From JBFWML01 sp050251635 (GTDB taxonomy: Bacteria > Campylobacterota > Campylobacteria > Campylobacterales > SZUA-545): a stretch of 32,309 nt of DNA. A program made the position numbers and the translations under genes. The stretch covers positions 1 through 32,309 of the forward strand of contig JBFWML010000026.1 of assembly GCA_050251635.1 (NCBI GenBank), given 5' to 3'. The notes beneath the pieces were generated by a model, which ran no database searches, was not told where the DNA came from, and saw nothing but the letters and a program-made list of their open reading frames with translations. Positions 29,079 through 32,309 of this stretch are shown here, piece by piece. Position 1 is the stretch's first letter, and each line of letters starts with the position of its first letter.

Positions 29079-29736
29079 GCAGCTGCCCGTTTTCGATATG
29101 AAAATGGCGGTAATCGGCGTCCAAATGCGCGGGCATCCGGTGGGTGACGATAACCACCGTTTTGCCCAGCTTGTTCACCGCCAAAAACAGCTCCAGAACC
29201 AGCCCTGTGGAGTAGTCATCCAGGTTGCCGGTGGGTTCGTCGGCCAGAATCAGCATGGGGTTGTGCGAAAGCGCCCGCGCCACCGCCGCGCGCTGCTGCT
29301 CTCCGCCGCTGAGCTCCTGCGGATAGCGGTGTTGGCGGTGGGTGAGTTTGACGTGGTTGAGCAGCTTTTGAACCTGATCTTTGATGGCGCTTTGGGGAAA
29401 ACCGCCGATAACCAGCGGGAGGGCGATATTGCGGTCGATCGTCCACTCCTGAATCAGCCGGTAGTCTTGAAAAACGATGCCGAGACTGCGGCGCAGGCGG
29501 TCGATCTGACTGCGGCTTTTGGCCGGAAGGCGAATACCGCCCACCTGCAAAAGCCCCTTGTGGGGACGGATGGCGCCGTAAAGGGCTTTTAAAAGCGTCG
29601 ATTTGCCGCTGCCGCTTTTTCCGGTAATGAAAATAAGGTCCCCCTCCCTGACCGAAAAGGAGATGTTTTCCAGCACCACTTCGCGGTTGTCGTAGGCTAG
29701 TGTAAGCTCCCGCGCGGTGACGATCTCATTCGCCAC
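29065..29736 (-). CDS. ftsE: Cell division ATP-binding protein FtsE
   Basis: A 223-residue ABC ATPase partner of FtsX. Walker A is GKSGSGKST (39-47), Q-loop FQDYRLI (89-95), signature LSGGEQQR (142-149), Walker B LILADEPTGNLD (162-173), then VVIVTHRMP. It overlaps the end of trmB by 11 nt and ftsX by 14 nt. Gene order with trmB upstream is characteristic of Campylobacterota in my experience. Confidence 0.93.
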   Translation of the reverse strand: MANEIVTARELTLAYDNREVVLENISFSVREGDLIFITGKSGSGKSTLLKALYGAIRPHKGLLQVGGIRLPAKSRSQIDRLRRSLGIVFQDYRLIQEWTIDRNIALPLVIGGFPQSAIKDQVQKLLNHVKLTHRQHRYPQELSGGEQQRAAVARALSHNPMLILADEPTGNLDDYSTGLVLELFLAVNKLGKTVVIVTHRMPAHLDADYRHFHIENGQLHEYF

Positions 29737-30886
29737 GCAGAGCCTTTTTAAGCGCGACGTGCGCCAGATGGCTTTCGCGGGTGGGGATGGGGAGCGCGGG
29801 GTAGTAGGCGGCTTTGCGGTTTTGAACCTTCAGATAGAGCGTTTGGGGCGCGCCGTAGCTGCCCATCGTGAGCATGAGCAGCGCTCCGCCGTCCTCCAGC
29901 GCCCAGCTTTCGCGGATTTTTAGCAAGAATCCCCCCTCGGTCGCGCACAAACCTTTGAGCCGTTCAAAGAGCGTTTGGGTGTGGCAGATTTCGTCTTTAA
30001 AGCCAAAATCGTACCAGACCGGCTTGAATTCGCCCTCAACGCTGTTGGTGAGCGCCAGATCGTAGATATCGCGCTCCATGCGACGCCAGCGGTCTTCGTA
30101 TTTACTTGAAACCGGCGCGTCGTGGTTTTTGCGCACGGCCAGCTCGGCGCGGCTGAGATCGCACGCTAGGGAGAAGGCGTAGTCAAAGTAAAGCCGGCTG
30201 TCGGTGCGAAGCTCCAGCCGTCCGCGGGGTTTTAAAACCCGCACCGACTCTTCGATAAAGCCGTGGGAAAAGACCCGTCTGGCGGGGGATTTGTCCCACG
30301 GGACGGGAAAGTGGACAAAAATCCGCTCCGCGCTGGCCGAGGCGATCGTTTGCAGCACGGTGCGGGCATCCGAGGCGATCACGGCAATATTGCCCACCCC
30401 TTCATGTTCGCAGCGGCGTAGCAACTGCTCGGCCGAAGGGCGGTGCACTTCGATCCCCAGATGCAGTTTATCGGGGTGGTTTTTGGCATTGTGCAAAATA
30501 TGGCGGCCACTGCCAAAACCCACCTCGATCCAGAGCGGTTTTGCGTAGTCGTAGCCGCCCGCGAAGTAGTCGGCTTCCTGCAGGCCCGCATACTGGCGAT
30601 CGGCCTTGATGATCGAAAGGGTGGAGTGAACCACCGTACCGCCGCCGGCTTGTGCCAGTACGGACAGTGCTTTTTTGAGCAGCCCCAAAAGCGGCGGGCG
30701 CGTGGCTTTATCGACCTTGAGAATCGTTCCCTTTGGGTGTTTGAAACAGCGCATCAGAAAGTGTTTTTCCTGCCCGTATGCGCCAATCACCCCCTCTTCG
30801 CCGCCGGAGGCGAACTCGAAACGGATACCCTCAAGCTCAAGGGGCGTTTGGGGCGCTTTGAAACGATCGACAATCAAGTGGGGCAT
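29726..30886 (-). CDS. trmB: tRNA (guanine-N7-)-methyltransferase TrmB, long Campylobacterota form
   Basis: A 386-residue enzyme expected to make m7G46 in tRNA. The SAM motif is WIEVGFGSGRH (119-129), and the substrate-side signature is VHFPVPWDKSPARRV (191-205) followed by RTDS (227-230). Compared with about 240 residues in E. coli it carries an N-terminal extension of roughly 115 residues and a longer C-terminus, as in Campylobacter. The ATG overlaps the stop of the upstream lipoprotein gene by one base. Confidence 0.9.
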   Translation of the reverse strand: MPHLIVDRFKAPQTPLELEGIRFEFASGGEEGVIGAYGQEKHFLMRCFKHPKGTILKVDKATRPPLLGLLKKALSVLAQAGGGTVVHSTLSIIKADRQYAGLQEADYFAGGYDYAKPLWIEVGFGSGRHILHNAKNHPDKLHLGIEVHRPSAEQLLRRCEHEGVGNIAVIASDARTVLQTIASASAERIFVHFPVPWDKSPARRVFSHGFIEESVRVLKPRGRLELRTDSRLYFDYAFSLACDLSRAELAVRKNHDAPVSSKYEDRWRRMERDIYDLALTNSVEGEFKPVWYDFGFKDEICHTQTLFERLKGLCATEGGFLLKIRESWALEDGGALLMLTMGSYGAPQTLYLKVQNRKAAYYPALPIPTRESHLAHVALKKALRGE

Positions 30887-32139
30887 TAGCGCGTTCCTGA
30901 TGCGTCAATGGTGATGCGGGCCGAATCGGAGGGGTGCGAAGCGATGCCGTGTTCGTCGATGCCTTCGATCGTGTATTGATAGGTGATGCCCGGTTTGACC
31001 TGCGAGTCGGTCAGGCTGAGTTGCTTTTGGGCCTTGAAAACCTTTTCGTCCTTGGCGATCAGTCCGGCGACAGTGACGCGGCGCACGGTGAAGGTCTGAT
31101 TCCGCGCGTCACCCGCTTCCCAGTCGAGGGTGATTTTTTTGTTTTCGTAAACCAGCTTGACAATGCGCGGCGCGGCGGGTTTGGCAAGGGTTTGACCCCT
31201 AACGGCCGCTTCGGGCAGGAGCGATTCGAGCCCGTCTTTGTCGATGTAGCTGATCTTGTAGTAGCGCACCGCGCCGTCTTCGTTCAGCTTTTCCGTGGCC
31301 GCGTTTGCTTTTTTGATGTCGGCAATGGCCGAATAACCCAGCTTTTCGTAGCGGCTGGCATACAGTCGGTAGGTGCCGTTGTCGTCGTTGGATAGCCGTT
31401 CCCACGAAAGGGTGATGCTTTTGGGCTTGTCCTGCGTGGCGTTCAGGTTGGCCGGGGCGGGCGGCAGCGGCTTGGTGACGGTGATGACGATATCGCTCGG
31501 TTCAGTCTGCAGGCCGTCGTGGGTGTGGGCGATAATGCGGTATTCATACTCCATGCCGTCTTCCAGCCCCGTGTCGAAAAACTCGGCGTGCAGGCGGCCC
31601 TGCAGCTTGCCGATCGTGCGCCATTGGGGCGCTTTGGCGGTGCGGCGTTCAAAAACATAGCCCGTAATCCGCTCGTCGGGATGGGGGCGGAAGATGATTT
31701 TGCTCATGCGGGGCAAACCCGGCACGCTCTGAACAAAACTGATGGCCGGGGGCAGGGGGCGGGTTTTGACCGCGACGTTGGCGCTGGGGATCGACTCGCG
31801 GCCGTCGACGGTGTAGAGCGAAATGCGGTAGAGATAATCGCGGCCGGGCAGCAGGTTTTGGGTATCCACATAGTGGGTTGAGAAGCGGTTGCCCACCGCG
31901 CCGACGCGATCGAGCTTGCCGCCCGGTTCGCCCCGGTAGATCAAAAACCCCGCCACGTGCGGATCGGTGACGCGATCCCACTCAAAACCCACGGCGTTCA
32001 TATCGGCAAGGGCTAGCACATTGCTCACCTTGGTGAGGTTTTCGTCGGATTTGAGGTTTTCAGGAACGCGCGGTTGCGGCTGGCACCCCCAAAAGATCAT
32101 CAAAAGCGCGGGCAATAAAGCCGGGTTCCAGAATTTCAT
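30886..32139 (-). CDS. Fibronectin type III repeat lipoprotein
   Basis: A 417-residue exported protein. The ATG at 32139 is chosen over an in-frame start at 32301, because AAGGAG lies before it and the signal sequence starts there (MKFWNPALLPALLMIFWGC, a lipobox-like end at Cys19 although the -2/-3 residues are bulky). Four fibronectin III units follow; domain joints are marked by KTRPLPPAISF, VTKPLPPAPANLNA and LAKPAAPRIV. Each unit shows the W/Y and YxYRI/YxY pattern (YLYRISLYTVDG, YEYRIIAHTHDG, YYKISYIDKDG, YQYTIEGIDEHG). It overlaps the rluD-type gene by 80 nt. It probably works in the envelope, by context near division genes; the partner is unknown. Confidence 0.85.
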   Translation of the reverse strand: MKFWNPALLPALLMIFWGCQPQPRVPENLKSDENLTKVSNVLALADMNAVGFEWDRVTDPHVAGFLIYRGEPGGKLDRVGAVGNRFSTHYVDTQNLLPGRDYLYRISLYTVDGRESIPSANVAVKTRPLPPAISFVQSVPGLPRMSKIIFRPHPDERITGYVFERRTAKAPQWRTIGKLQGRLHAEFFDTGLEDGMEYEYRIIAHTHDGLQTEPSDIVITVTKPLPPAPANLNATQDKPKSITLSWERLSNDDNGTYRLYASRYEKLGYSAIADIKKANAATEKLNEDGAVRYYKISYIDKDGLESLLPEAAVRGQTLAKPAAPRIVKLVYENKKITLDWEAGDARNQTFTVRRVTVAGLIAKDEKVFKAQKQLSLTDSQVKPGITYQYTIEGIDEHGIASHPSDSARITIDASGTR

Positions 32140-32309
32140 CGATCTTCTCCTTGGGGTAAAAGTTCCGCAAACGCTCCAGCAGATTTTCCGGCGGCGGCGC
32201 AATGACGCTAAAGGCTTCGCCCGTGACCGGATGGCGCAAATAAAGCACATAAGCATGCAGATAAATTGACACGATTGTAGCCTCCGGCCCCTTATAGCCA
32301 TATAGCGCG
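32060..32309 (-). CDS. RluD-type 23S rRNA pseudouridine synthase, C-terminal fragment (5' end outside window)
   Basis: The frame is open to the right edge and reads ALYGYKGPEATIVSIYLHAYVLYLRHPV and onward. LYGYKG and LHAYVLYLRHPVTGEAFSVIAPPP are the conserved C-terminal elements of the RluA/RluD family, where the synthase product site is followed by this substrate-binding tail. The catalytic Asp domain lies outside the window. Its last 80 nt overlap the signal sequence of the fibronectin lipoprotein gene in another frame. Exact target uridines cannot be assigned. Confidence 0.8.
   Translation of the reverse strand, partial: ALYGYKGPEATIVSIYLHAYVLYLRHPVTGEAFSVIAPPPENLLERLRNFYPKEKIDEILEPGFIARAFDDLLGVPAATARS

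Noticed and set aside
1..32309. CRISPR arrays, tRNA or rRNA genes, insertion sequences, prophage or toxin-antitoxin genes
   Set aside because: Neither strand shows repeated spacer units, cloverleaf-type sequences, transposase frames or att-like repeats, and all larger spaces are filled by recognisable genes.

Overview
The window is a compact, GC-rich, gene-dense chromosome segment that I assign to the Campylobacterota (Epsilonproteobacteria). Two gene orders support this. The right end carries an EnvC-like M23 protein, ftsX, ftsE, a long trmB, a fibronectin-III lipoprotein and an RluD-type synthase, an arrangement I recall from Campylobacter jejuni. The molybdate operon has the order modA, Mop/TOBE gene, modB, modC, also as in Campylobacter. 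The genus is not determined. No tRNA, rRNA, insertion sequence, phage gene or CRISPR array was seen, and no gene-free stretch exceeds about 200 bases.

Layout. 1-3.1 kb: the end of rmuC, a chemoreceptor whose periplasmic domain carries a c-type heme motif, and a lysine-rich unknown gene. 3.1-8.3 kb: hoxEFUYH plus hoxW (minus strand), encoding a cytoplasmic NAD(P)-linked bidirectional [NiFe] hydrogenase with its own maturation protease. 8.4-10.4 kb: a conserved hypothetical gene and the DEAD-box helicase rhlE. 10.4-13.9 kb: modE-modA-mop-modB-modC. 14.0-19.2 kb: TonB receptor, periplasmic binding protein, TonB receptor. 19.3-24.9 kb: a seven-gene operon reading small ORF, luciferase-like monooxygenase, binding protein, FecCD permease, ATPase, methyltransferase, modD. 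25.0-27.0 kb: a 46-residue membrane protein, a DegQ/HtrA protease and a HIT protein. 27.0-32.3 kb: the FtsEX-EnvC-like division module, trmB, the fibronectin-III lipoprotein and the end of an rluD-type gene.

Main discovery. Three ModE operators, each 24 nt with arms CGTTATAT-like/-ATAACG and a 6-nt spacer, lie at 13915-13938, 19213-19236 and 24963-24986. Each sits directly upstream of one of the three transcription units between 10.4 and 24.9 kb, and two clearly overlap a recognisable sigma-70 promoter. A fourth, weaker copy lies inside the 5' end of the second TonB receptor gene (15892-15915). The roughly 14.5 kb between rhlE and degQ therefore reads as one ModE-controlled regulon. It combines the classic ModABC importer with an outer-membrane and FecCD-type uptake route, which is normally the siderophore/cobalamin architecture. 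It also carries three enzymes (ModD, a SAM methyltransferase, a luciferase-like flavin monooxygenase) and an uncharacterised 54-residue protein. My inference is a high-affinity molybdenum/tungsten scavenging system, possibly using a small-molecule carrier that the enzymes make or modify.

How the parts fit. Molybdate-loaded ModE would shut all three promoters when metal is plentiful. On starvation the TonB receptors would bring the metal or its complex into the periplasm, two binding proteins would deliver it to the single FecCD/ATPase transporter, and ModABC would take free molybdate. The molybdenum demand itself is not visible here: the Hox hydrogenase uses Ni and Fe.
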